Below the pieces are notes generated by a model. It made no database searches, was not told the origin of the DNA, and worked only from the letters and a program-made list of their open reading frames with translations. Shown piece after piece: positions 12,301 to 24,700 of a stretch of DNA of 64,000 nucleotides (its first letter is position 1; every line of letters starts with the position of its first letter). The stretch covers positions 744,001-808,000 of the forward strand of contig NW_024466409.1 of the NCBI RefSeq assembly GCF_017591425.1. Reading direction: 5' to 3'. Source of the stretch: Ochotona curzoniae (Eukaryota > Chordata > Mammalia > Lagomorpha > Ochotonidae). Both the position numbers and the translations under genes were made by a program.

Positions 12301-15300
12301 CCCCCAAAACTGTAGTAATTTCTCATTTCTGATTTGGCTAGTCAAGATAAAATCTGTTCTATCTTAAACTTTCCAGCATTTTGATGTATGATCAAAATTC
12401 GACATTTTCTCAATGTTAGTTCCAATATGGGGGGGCAGGGAGCGGAAGGGAAACCCATTCTTCCAGTGGTGAGCAGATTTATAGATTTGGATGGAAACTG
12501 CATCAGAATGTGAAAAGGGATCAACAACTTGCTTAAATCTTACGTGCAAGTCAACCCTGGGAACGAAAACTCACAGAGAATAACTTTCACGTCAGCCACC
12601 CCCACAGTCATCACCTTCGTGTCCCTGTGAGCCACTGTACAGGTCTGGCCGCTCCTCCTCCTGAGGTGAGGTGAATTCTTTAAGTCTCTCATCTTCTGAC
12701 AGGGTTTGGCTGTGAAGGGAGCAGGAGTCTTCATCTGACTGACTGCCTCTTCTACTGCTAATGACACGATAAATACCAGAGTCCAATATGCTGAAACTTT
12801 CCTAAAAATGAATTTAAAAACTTCAGGTAAAACTTTCCTTTGTAATACAGTACACCTTTTTTAGAGAAAAATGCTAAAGTAGTAAATCAAGGGCAACACA
12901 CAAGCCTCATGAGAACAAACTGATGAGCAGCGCTTTGATGCTTGACAGCTGGGTGACTTGGTGCTCCCAGCAGATGCTGTCATGTTGATCCAGCTTGTTT
13001 TCATAACATGCAGTGGTGGTGATGGGGATTAAATGAGATAACCCTGAGTTGTGAGAAGCATCTAAAATCAAGTGCTAGGACTAACATAACTTATGCTGGA
13101 GGTTGTACAAACTACAAAGACAAAATCTGATGTATCGCTAAGACACAACATGAACAAAGCTTTCATATAGCAATCTAATCCTGGTCCCCCAAAAATGGAC
13201 CAGATAAAATGGAAGACATATTTTGGGGTCCTAGTGATAAATGAATACAACCTGAAGTGGAAAAATACTACTCTATAACACAACACTTTTAGAAGCGAAA
13301 AAATCAGGGCAGGCATTTGGCACAGGAGTTAAGATGGTGCTTCAGAGCCCAGTGTAATAGCCTAGCAGCTAAAGTCCTCACCTTGCACACACCATGATCC
13401 CATATGGGTGCCAGTTCTCATCCTGGCAGCCCTGCTTCTCATCCAGCTCCCTGCTTATGGTCTGGGAAAGCAGTGGAGGACAACTTAAAGCCTTGGGACT
13501 CTGCACCCATGTGGGAGACCCAGAAGAAGCTCCTGGCTCCTGGCTCCTGGCTTTGGATTGGCTCAGCTCTGGTAGTTGCAGCCATTTGGGAAGTGAACCA
13601 TCATTGGATGGAAGATCTTCCTCTCTGTCTCTCCTCATCTTAGTATATCTGACTTTCCAATAAAAACAAATAAGTCTTTAAAAAAATGCTGCTTCAAACA
13701 CCTGCATCCCACGTAAAAGTGCCTGGGCCCACGCCCTGACTCTGCATCTGATTCCAGCCCCTTGATACTGCGTATCTTGGGAGACAGCAGAAGATGGTTA
13801 AAGTACTCGGTCCTTGCCATCCACACGGGAGGCCAGTATTGAATCCCAGCCTCACCCTGTATGTTGCAGTTATCTGAGGAATGAATCATCAGATGGAAGA
13901 TCTCTCCTTGTCTCACTCTCTCTGAATTTCAAATCAATAAAAATGTAGAGATGGAATACTTACATGTGATGAAATGGAACTTCTTCGACTGCTGCAAGCA
14001 GAATCCAAAGGTTCAATTCTTAGGATTAATTCTTCCAGCTGAGAAATCAGATCACTACAGGATGCAAGGTCCAGCTGAGATTTCAAATGCTCTAATTTGT
14101 CTATCGTCAAACTTTTTCTTGTCTGATAAAAGGATAAAAAAAATTCCAATGGAATAGCTTATTGTTTGTAATTAAATCTATGTCCAAATGGCCAACATAC
14201 TGAAAGAAGTCTAACACAGAAAATAAAACTTCACAGGGGCTTTAAAGAAATTTAAAAAACTAGGGAAATACATAATTACAATTATGTTAGAATTAACAAG
14301 TTAATTAAGAATAACCATACAAACATTAAAAATTAGTTCTAAAACTCAGGCCAATGTGTGGGTAAATTTGGCATTTTGTTTTTAACAGAAAACCTCAAGA
14401 CACACCTGTCATGCTTCCTTTGGGGATGCACTGCTGCATCTGTATATCGGGTGGAAAGGGCAGAGCACCTTCCCACATGCCCTTGGCAAGGTTTTACGAA
14501 CCCATGGTTTACAATGATAGCTCTGACTCACCCTGCTGGCAATGATAGAATTTTGGAAAAGACAGCACGTGCGAGCAGCCAGGTTCCATAAGCCTCTCCG
14601 CAGCAGCCGTTCCACACAGCGCTCCACAGACAAGAGTGAGAGATGGGAGACTCTCCCATTGAGATGTAAACAGAACAGCTCATTCTTGCAGACAGCCACA
14701 TCTTGAATATCTACAAAAACCATGCAGGTGAATACACAGAATATTAACACTCCTTTTCAATTTTTCCAAGGATTGAAGTTATTCCAATAAATTCATTCAT
14801 TTACAGTATTTGACTTGAGTGAATTCCATCTTTAGCATTGCAATTCAATGAAGAAATCATAACATCATACTAAAAAGATCAAGAATAAAAAATTTGGAGG
14901 AGGAGCCACATCTCTCTGATCTAGAATCCTACCTGCAGAATGGTCAATTGGTGTAACGGTTATGATGACAGTTAGAATATATCCACAACCTACAACAGAG
15001 TGCTTGGTTTGACGGCAGGTACAGTGTCTGATTCTAGCTTACTGTCAACTCTAGGAGGCACCACTGATGACTCAAGCCATTGTGAGAATTGGACTAAGCT
15101 CCAAGCTCCTAGTCTTAGCTCCTACAGGCTGTCCACTTCAGGCATTTGGGAAGTAGGCTAGATTCTGTTTGCTAATAAAATTTTTAAAATCTATTTTAGA
15201 TAAAATAAAATCCTATGTTTAAAAATGCCATTTTCTGCTGGGGTCCAAGCAGTAGGTGTGGATGGCATGAAGGTGTGAAGAGAACAGCTCCCCTGCTTGG

Positions 15301-18300
15301 CAGGGCCCAGGGAGCTTCGAGCTATTTGGCAGGGCCCGGCGGATTTCTCTCTGACCAACTTGACGCAGTCTCACCCCCTTTTTGCATGGACACTCAACTA
15401 CCCCACTAAGAATTCTGCAATCTATTGAGGCATTATTTGCCTCTGTGAGATGGCTTTTATAACCAACGTGAGGTTGAGAGTTAATGTTATTGATAATGCC
15501 TTGGTGAGTGGGCCTTTAACTGTGCACAGGAGTACAACTAAATCCAGGCCATTCCTGGACACCTTATTGTGTGCTAACCATTGCCGTGAAATCTGGGCCA
15601 GACATACAGCATGCCTTCTGGGAAATGTCTTGATAAGAATTTTACAAACTGGGCCCGGCGCGGTGGCACAAGTGGTTAAGGTCCTCGCCTTGCACGCCCG
15701 GGATCCCATATGGGCACCGGTTCTATCCCGGCAGCCCCGCTTCCCTTCCAGCTCCCTGCCTGTGGCCCGGGAGAGCAGTCGAGGACGGCCCAAAGCTTTG
15801 GGAACCTGCACGCACGTGGGAGACCCAGAAGAGGCTCCTGGCTTCGGATAGGCATAGCATCAGTCGTTGCGCTCACTTGGGGAGTGAATCATAGGATGGA
15901 AGATCTTCCTCTCTGTCTCCTCCTCTCTGTATATCCACCTTTCCAATAAAAAAATAATAAAAATAAATCTTTAAAAAAAAAAAAGAATTTTACAAACTAA
16001 TGGAAGTGATGGGAATATGAGCAGAAACTGCTATGGCAAAAAATAGTTATTGTGACCTTAAAGGTTAGCTTGCAACCTTCAGAGCACAGAAAAAGTAGCT
16101 GTTTAAAGAGTCCTTACAACTCTTTAGAGCACAGAAAATGCAGCTGTTTTAGCTACTTTCATAATTCTTTAACTAGAGAAAACATACGAAGTTTTTATTA
16201 ATATCATAGAGATATACTTTGGATTATTGTTTGATTGTTTATGAGGTTGTAGAGCCTGCAGTTGTAGAGGGATTTAGTGTTTGAAACTTTTTGTCTTGGA
16301 TCTTTATGGTTTCTTTTCTCTTTTGTTATATTTCTCCCATTAAGTGATAGATAAGTTGTGGAAATAAAATGTAGTAGGAATGTTTTATTGATTAGTAGGT
16401 AACCATCTGTGCCTTGGCCTTGGAGTTCTGGCTGTCTAATGGCTACTTCTGAAGAATGAATAACGGCTTGCTTTAGAAACTATTATAGTAAATTACAGAA
16501 TTATCTTTAAGAGCACCTGGTTGACCATGAAATAAAAAATAATCAAACATCTGTGCATACCCACTTAGTCATGAAGTACAAAACAGAACAATCAAACGAT
16601 TGTGCAGAGGCTTGTGATGTGTCTGAGTAAATAAAAAGGACAGCTTCTTCCTGAGCTGTAGCAAGAAGGCACCAAGTGGCAGTGTCTGTCTTATCGCCGA
16701 CTGCACGTACCCTTCTTGAGCTCCGAACTCAGCTAGAGCTGGGCCCAGCAATTTTCTTTTTTGAAAGTTGTTTAATGAAAGGCAGTGTTACACAAAAAAG
16801 AAAAAAAGAAAGAAAGAAAAAAGGGAAAGACATTGAAAGAGATACAGAGATATCGTCTATCCACCGATTCACTCTCCAGATAATAGCAATGGCCAGAGCC
16901 TGGCTGTTCCAAAGCCAGCAGCTGGAGTTTTCTCCTTCCTGCAGGGATCCAAGCATCTTCTATTGCTTTTCCAGACACATTAACACGGAGCTGTATCAGA
17001 AATGGAGCAGCCAAGATTCCAACCAGTATCCACATGGAATGCCTCCACTGCAGGCGGCATCTTTCCCTACTGAATCACAGCTCTGGCCCCTGAAAATGCG
17101 ATTCTCTGTGAAAAAGGAACTGAGACCTTAAAAGAGGGCAATCTACACTAGAAGTCAGACTACATCGTTTCTGATAGTTACAAATTACAATCCAATGTTC
17201 AACGAACAGATTTTTACCACACTAAGTACATCACGATGAAACATTTCTCTTGGCAGAATATCTGCAAATGACTACAACAAAACAAATTTCAAGAGATAGC
17301 CTAGCCCATGAGAAACCAGTAATGATCAGATCAGAGAATATGGCTTCTTTCTATTTTTGCATATGAAGTAGAAAAAAATAATCCAGAAGGTCAACATATA
17401 TTCTCTACTGTGTAGCAACACTAAAAAAGCTAATCCTCCCCCCGCATGGTTTCATCCAAAAGAATATAAATATGCTCTGTTCTGATCACACATAACAGAC
17501 TTTGTTCCTGTGAGGATTTTGCTTTAAACACATGGAAGGGGGTAGGTTTGGTGTTTTTTGTTTTTTTTGTTAAGATTTATTTATTTTTATTGGAAAGGCA
17601 GATACACAGAGAGGAAGATCCTCCATCTGATGATTCGCGGCTGCAATGGCTGGAGCTGAGCCAATCCGAAGCCAGGAGCCAGGAGCTCTTCCAAGTCTCC
17701 CACATAGGTGCAGGGTCCCAAGGCTTTGGGCCATCCTCCACTGCTTTCCAGGCCACAAACAGGGAGCTGGATGGGAAGCAGGGCCGCTAGGATTAGAACT
17801 GGCACCAATATGGGATCCTGGGCATGCAAGGCAAGGACTGCAGCCACTAAGCTACTCCACCGGGCCCTCCTATGAGGATTTTTGAACCCCAAATCATTGA
17901 GATGTGAAACAGGAATCAAAGCAAAACATCTCACAGGAATAACAATTAACCCATTTGGGGTGGACCTTTAATGCTGTAATTGAGCTGCCACTCAGATACT
18001 CGCATGCTGTGTCAGAATTCCAGGTTTGAATCCTAGCTCTTCTTCTTCCACTCAGCTCCTTCTAACTGCACACCCCAGGGGCCAGCTCAAGATAACTTAA
18101 GTTGCTGAGTCCCTGCCATCTACGTGGGCGACTCAGACTGAGTGCAGGGCTCCTGACCTCAGGGTGGCCCAACCCTCACTGTTGAGAGCTTCTGGGAAGT
18201 GAAGAAACAGATAGAAGTTCATTTCTGTCTGTCTCTCTATTTCTCTATCTTACAAACAAAATGAAAATAAATACAATTTTTAAAACATATTAACTTATTT

Positions 18301-18721
18301 TTTTTGGTAGCAGTCACTAGAAATAAATGGAAATTGCACTTAAAATTACCCATAAAAATAAATACCTGAATACAAACTTACAAATACATGTTTGAGAACC
18401 TTACAATTGAAAACATACATCTTAAACTTTAGAAGAAATGCTCTTACATCTTATTTTTCAACTTATTACAGTGGAAGAGACTCCTCCTATAATAATTAAA
18501 TCTTTCACAAGCGTGAGTTGCATAGGAAGGAAAACAGAGTTACCTCTGACTTCACTCCAAAGAAGAACTTGAACATTCTGAGGAACGAAAATATAAATTC
18601 CTCTTTCTGTCCAGGTCAGCACACAATGCTCACTGCAAGACAAAGTGGAAGAAGCCAAGAGATTTAGGGTTTGTTGGGACGCAGAATTCCTCCCACTGCC
18701 TGTTAAATACAATCAGATCAT

Positions 18722-18752
<31 letters not shown>

Positions 18753-21700
18753 CAACCACCACCTAATAATGATCCAGCTAATCAACCAACGAAATGCTAC
18801 AAACTGAGAAAATCAGACATACACATTAATTATCTCCTAGATAAAGAAAAGGCTAGTATCTGCAGAAAGAAAAGCTTACACCACTTTTTGTTTGATAGCA
18901 GGATAAACAACATGTGATACAAAAGGCATATATTTAAAGCAAGGACTAAAATATTGCCACCCTTCACTTCTCTAATAAGCCAGCAGTACAAATGGAAATG
19001 TTTAAATCTCTCTAGTTGTACAGTCACAAAAGGATGAGAACTCTCATTCGACTATGTGCCACAGCTTTAAATATTTTTTTAAGATTTACTTATTTTTTTA
19101 TTACAAAGTCAGATTTACAGAGAGGAGGAGAGACAGAGAGGAAGATCTTCCGTCTGATGATTCACTCCCCAAGTGAGCCTAACGGCTGGAGCTGAGCCAA
19201 TCCAAAGCTAGGAGCCAGGAGCCAGGAACTTTTTCCGGGTCTCCCACATGGATGCAGGATCCCAAAGCCTTGGGCCATCCCCGACTGCTTTCCCAGGCCA
19301 CAAGCAGGGAGCTGGATGGGAAGTGCAGCTGCCGAGATTAGAACTGGTGCCCATATGGGATCCCGGCACGTTTAAGGTGAGGACTTTAGCTGCTAGGCCA
19401 TGCTGCCGGGCCCTAAATTTTTTTTTTAAATTGGAAAGTCAGATATACGAAGAAGAGAGACAGAAAGGAATATCTCCATACGATGAGTCACTCCCCAAGC
19501 AGCCACAACGGCCAGAGTTGTGCCAATCTGAAACTAGAAGCCCAAAGCCTCTTCCTAGTTTCCCATGCGGGTACAGGGTCTCAAGGCTTTGGACTATCCT
19601 CTACAGAGAGAAAGACCTTCCATCTGCTGGTTCCAAATGGCCACAATGGCCAAAGCTGAGCCAAACTGAAGCCAGGAGCCAGGAACCTCTTTTGGGTCTC
19701 CCATGTGGAAGCTTGGACCATTTTCTGCTGCTTTCCCAAGCCACAAGCAAAGCTGGATTGGAAGTGGAGCAAAAGGGACATGAAAGGGCACACATATGGG
19801 ATGCTGGCACTTGCAAGTACAGGACTAGCCAGTTAATCCAACATGCTGGCGACAAAACTGAACCATACTTTTTTTATGTGTCCAAGAGTACTATGTACTA
19901 TGTCTCCAAGAGTTTCACATGATATGGCCAGCATTGTGATGTATTAGGTATAGCCACTGCCCACAACAGCACACTGATTTGAGTCCTACTTGCTCCACTT
20001 CTGATCCAACTCCCTGCTAATATACCTGGGAAAGCAGCAGAAGATGGCGGAAGTGCATAAGCCCTTGCCACCCACTGGAACCTTTTGGTGCCAGGCTTTG
20101 GCTTGCTCCAGCCCAAGCCATTGATGCCCTCTGGAAAGTGAATCAATCAGTGGAAGCAAATTTCTCTATCTTTCTTTTCTGTAACTCTACCTTTCAAATA
20201 AATAAATACATAAATCTTACAAACAAGGTGGTGGTGAGGGGGAGTTCAATATGGTTATGAAATGAAAGAGAGTATTTAATAGGATCTAGGTCCTCACATA
20301 GACTAACCATTTTGTAAATATGAAAGATGAGATCAATGCCCTTTCAGGAGAGTCATCTTTGTCACAAGATGAAAGAAATGGTCAGTATTCTAGTCCAAGG
20401 AAACAAAACAAGGAAGGTTATCTTGAAGATCCAGAGCAGAAAATACAAGGTATCAGACTCACTGAGTTAAAGGACACAAGATCATGTTTTAAAAATTATA
20501 CTGGATACTCAGTTCTGAACATTTCTTAGAAATAGCAACTTCAGGGCTTGGTGCAGTAGCCTCCGTGGCTAAATCCACACCTTGTATCCACCAGGATCCC
20601 ACATGGGTGCCGGCTGCTTTACTTCCCTTCCAGCTCCCTGCTTGTGGCCTTGGAAAGCAGTAGAGAACAGCCCAAAGCCTTGAGACCCTGCACCTGTGTG
20701 GGAGAGCTGGAGGAAGCTCCTGGCTCCGGTTGGCAGCTCTGGCCATTTCGGCCACTTGGGGAATGAACCAACAGGCGGAAGATTTTTGTCTCTCCTCTCT
20801 GTAAATCTGACTTTCCAATAAAAGTAGATTTTTTAAAAGAAAAGGAAAGAAAAGAAATAGCAACTTAGATTAAATGGGAGTGTGGGAGCTAGACAAGCAG
20901 GAATATTTGCAATTCATACATTCCTATCCATTTGTCCCTTCATTGATAATAAAGAGAAATGTACCTAACAGCCTTGTTTAGAAAGTTAAGGATAGGTGGT
21001 AGGCATGTGGTGTAGCATTTAAGCAGCCACTTGGGACACTCACATCCCATATGGAAGTGACTGGGTTTCAGTCCTGGTTCTCCTCCTGATTCCGGCTTCC
21101 TGCTAATGTTGTCCCAGGGAGAAGGCAGCTCAAGCAGTTGGGTCCCTGTCACCCAATGGGAGACACAGAAGGAGTTCTGGGTTCCTGGGTTAGTCCTGGC
21201 CCCTTCAGCAGTGAATCTGCAATGGGAGATAGCTTGCTGCTTACTTCCCCAACTCAGAAAAATAAAATAAATAAATTTCTGTAAAGTGTCTTTAAAAATT
21301 AAGGAACAGAAAGTGATACTGGCGTACCCAAAAAGAAATAAAATGTGGTATAGACTGATGTCACCTTGTGAGATCTGTGGGTGGATAGTAGAAGTAGCAA
21401 CGGACACAAGTGTTGATACAGAGGAAAAATTAACAGAGGTAAATAGAAGCAAGAAGCTCTCCTATTCATGGTTTATCTTCCCCCACCCTCGCATTTTTTT
21501 CTTTTTAATCTTTGTTAAGTTACCTAGTATATAAAAGCTTTTTATGTATCTGGCACTGTGTCCCTAGTAAAGAAGTTGACATTTTTGAGCTGAGAAGGAA
21601 ACTCATAACACATGAATGTGACAATGGAGCAAGCCTGCTGGATGAAGCAGCCAAGATTCCATAGTTCTTATTGTTTAGGATGGGAGTAGGCAGAGCCAGG

Positions 21701-24700
21701 AGGGCTTTGTTTACCATGCTTGAGACATATAAAAGGAGTTTTAAACAGCTGAACTCTACAAAATAACAGGAGAATCAAACATACTTGGCCCAGTTATTAG
21801 AAAACAGACTACTAATTATGACCTCTCCACACCCCACGTCACACCAGAGCGAACAAATACTTCAGTGTTTGTCATATGCCACACAGCAGGCCAAGACACA
21901 AAACTTCCAGGGAGCTTACTGTTTAGACGTAAGACAAGTATAAATATCATCGAGCTCCCATATGCTCACTGCCCACAGGCCTACAGCTGTCTGCAGCAGC
22001 TGAGGCAGAAGCAAGGAGCTGGAGCTGGGAACTCAATCCATGTTTCCCAGGTGTATGGCAGGAATCAAATCACTTGGGGGCAGGCACTGTGCACAGCAGA
22101 CTGAACCATTGCTTGGGATACACTCACCCCATATTAAAATGCTGGATCTACTGCTTCCAATCTAGTATATTGCTAATAAATCTGAGAACACAGCAAGACT
22201 TGGGTTCCTGCCAGTACTTGTGGGAGACTCAGCTGGAATTCCAGCTCTGGCTATTCTAGGCATTCAGAAAATGAACTAGCAGACTTTTGATATTTCTTTC
22301 TCTCCTCCTTGCTCTGTTACTCTGATTATCGAATACAAATGTCCCTTATAAAAAAAAATTAAAGAAGGAAAGAAAATAAACTCAATTACTTGAATTTCCC
22401 AGGGTTCACATTGCCAAAATTGGAATCAGGAGGTGGGGCCAAGCATGGAACTCACCTACTCACCAAGAGAAATCAAGATGGCGGAATAGGGTAAGGACTC
22501 GTTTAAACGGACAGAAAGACATTTAATCAGAATGAAGCAGAGAGGACACATTCCAGGAAGTAGGAAAGGACAGAACAACAGTGGAGGGGTGCCTGGAGAC
22601 TGACAGAAACAGGAAAGCAGCAAAAACAATGGTGTGGTGTTGCAGTGGCTGATACTCCAGCGGCATTCAGCCAACAACGATCTGAACTCCACCAGCAGCC
22701 AGAACTCCACCAGCAACCAGGTGGGAAGGGACTTTTCACTGGGAGCTTGGGAGGTGAACCCAGAAAAAGAACTGTCTGTCCTGCTGGTCCATTTGATTTG
22801 ACCAGGAGCAGAAACAGAGCAGCAGATCCCAGCCGGACAGTGCGAGAACAGTGTGGATTTCATGGCCCAGTCAGCCCAATAGAGCAGAATTGGGTGCCAT
22901 TTTGTGTAAGGAGACAAAGGTAAGGGAAAGGACTGAGCATAAACTGAGCTGGGAGTGAACTCATTTCTGACTCAGTGAACTGCATCAAGGTGGCATTCTA
23001 CAGGTTCCATCCAAGACAGGTCTGGGTAGCCCTCAGATCTGAAGGCCAGCAGATCAAGAACTCTAGTAGTGATACATCAAGCACCATTTTGTACACTGTG
23101 GTAATAGCTTTAGGACTGCAGGGGACAACAGTGAACTGCGCATGTGCTGATCTCGTGAGAACTCACTGAGTTCAGTGAATTGCTTTGGTCCCACAGGAAA
23201 ATATTACCAACTGTGGCATCGTACAGGTCAAAATAGGTCCGTATGGCACCAGACCTAACATCCAGCGCCACCAACAACCTAACGATATAGGACACCTGGT
23301 GTCTCTCTAACCCTGGGACCTGCTCAAACCGAAAGTGGGAAAAAGGTTGCAGAGACAACAGTGAAGCCTCAGCACAGTATCACAGGAGGTGGAGACTGGT
23401 GAGCCAGGAGCTGGGGCTGTGAAGACCACGGTGGAAATCTGACATAAGAATCCAGACCTGGAACTCGCTGGAGGTTGTGGCACAAGTGGCTGCAAGCAAA
23501 AAGTTGTGCACCAACTGCAACAAGTAAAAGCGCATTGTAGACCTGAGGGTGAAACAGCTTAGAAACCTGCCCCAGGAAGACTCTGCTAACCAGAAGTACA
23601 ATGACCAAGAGCAAAAGAAGAGACAAAGGCACAATGAATATTACTGAAAACTCCCCTGCAAAGGAGCAAAACCCTATGCCAAACTCAGAGTTAACGGAGG
23701 AAGACATCGAGAAAATGGGGAAATACAGAATTCATAAAACTCATTTTAAAGCTTCTGATCAACAATGAGAAGCACATACAAAGGTTCAAAGAATTTAAGG
23801 AAGCAATAAACCAAATCAAGACTGATAGATCAGAAATTAAGAACACAGTAAAGCAAATTACAAGTACAGTGGAGAGTCTCCAAAATAGAATGAAGCAAGC
23901 AGTATCTCACAGTTGGAAGGTATTTCCTGTCACCGGGGGGGAAGCAAACAAAAAGCTGAAAGCAGAGCTAGTTCAGGCCAAAAAAAATATTCAAGAATTG
24001 AAAGACACTATGAAGAGACCAAATATAAGAGCTATCGGAGTCCCAGAAGGTGCAGAAAGAGAAGCTGAGTTTGCAAATGTATTTAATGAAATAATCAAGG
24101 AAAATTTTTCTCATCTGGAGCAAGAATTGGGAAACAAGATCCAGGAGGGACACAGAACTCCCAACAGGCTTGATCAAAAGCGATCTTCACCAAGACACAT
24201 GATCATCAAGCTCTCTTCAATTGAACATAAGGAAAAGATCCTTAAATGTGCACATGAAAAGAATCAATTGACATATAAAGGAATGCCATTTAAGCTCACA
24301 GGAGATCTCTCACAGGAAACTCTACAAGCAAGAAGAAAATGGAGTGACATATTCCAGATTCTAAAAGAAAACAATTGTTGGCCTAGGATAACATATCCAG
24401 CAAAGCTTTCTTTTGTCTTTGAAAATGAAATAAAATTCTTCCACATTCAAGAAAAGTTAAAAGAATTTGCCTCTTCCAAACCTGCCCTACAAATGATACT
24501 TCACGATGTTCTCTTGACAGAGAAGAGGAATAGCACCTAAAAAACCAAAGGCAAATGGGAAGAACATCCCAGTAAAATGACAACAGAAGACTAAATCAAT
24601 GAACAACCCATTCCTAAAATGACAGGACCAAAGTTCCATCCATACATACTAAACTCTGAATGTAAATGGTTTAAGCTCAATCAAACATCATAGATTAGTA

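Noticed and set aside
14118..14124. Alternative acceptor ACAAG| for HPS5 exon 10
   Set aside because: Using it would remove five bases and shift the frame; the upstream ATCAG| keeps the conserved SR-x-RK junction.
15422..15851. Overlapping ORFs of 129 and 133 codons on both strands
   Set aside because: Both are chance frames across the LTR-CSINE junction.
19248..19922. 224-codon plus-strand ORF
   Set aside because: It runs antisense through three stacked CSINEs; the translated motifs recur at every reverse CSINE in the window.
21845..21930. Possible L2-like fragment (GAACAAATACTTCAGTGTTTG...)
   Set aside because: Resembles common ancient-repeat wording but too short and diverged to assign.
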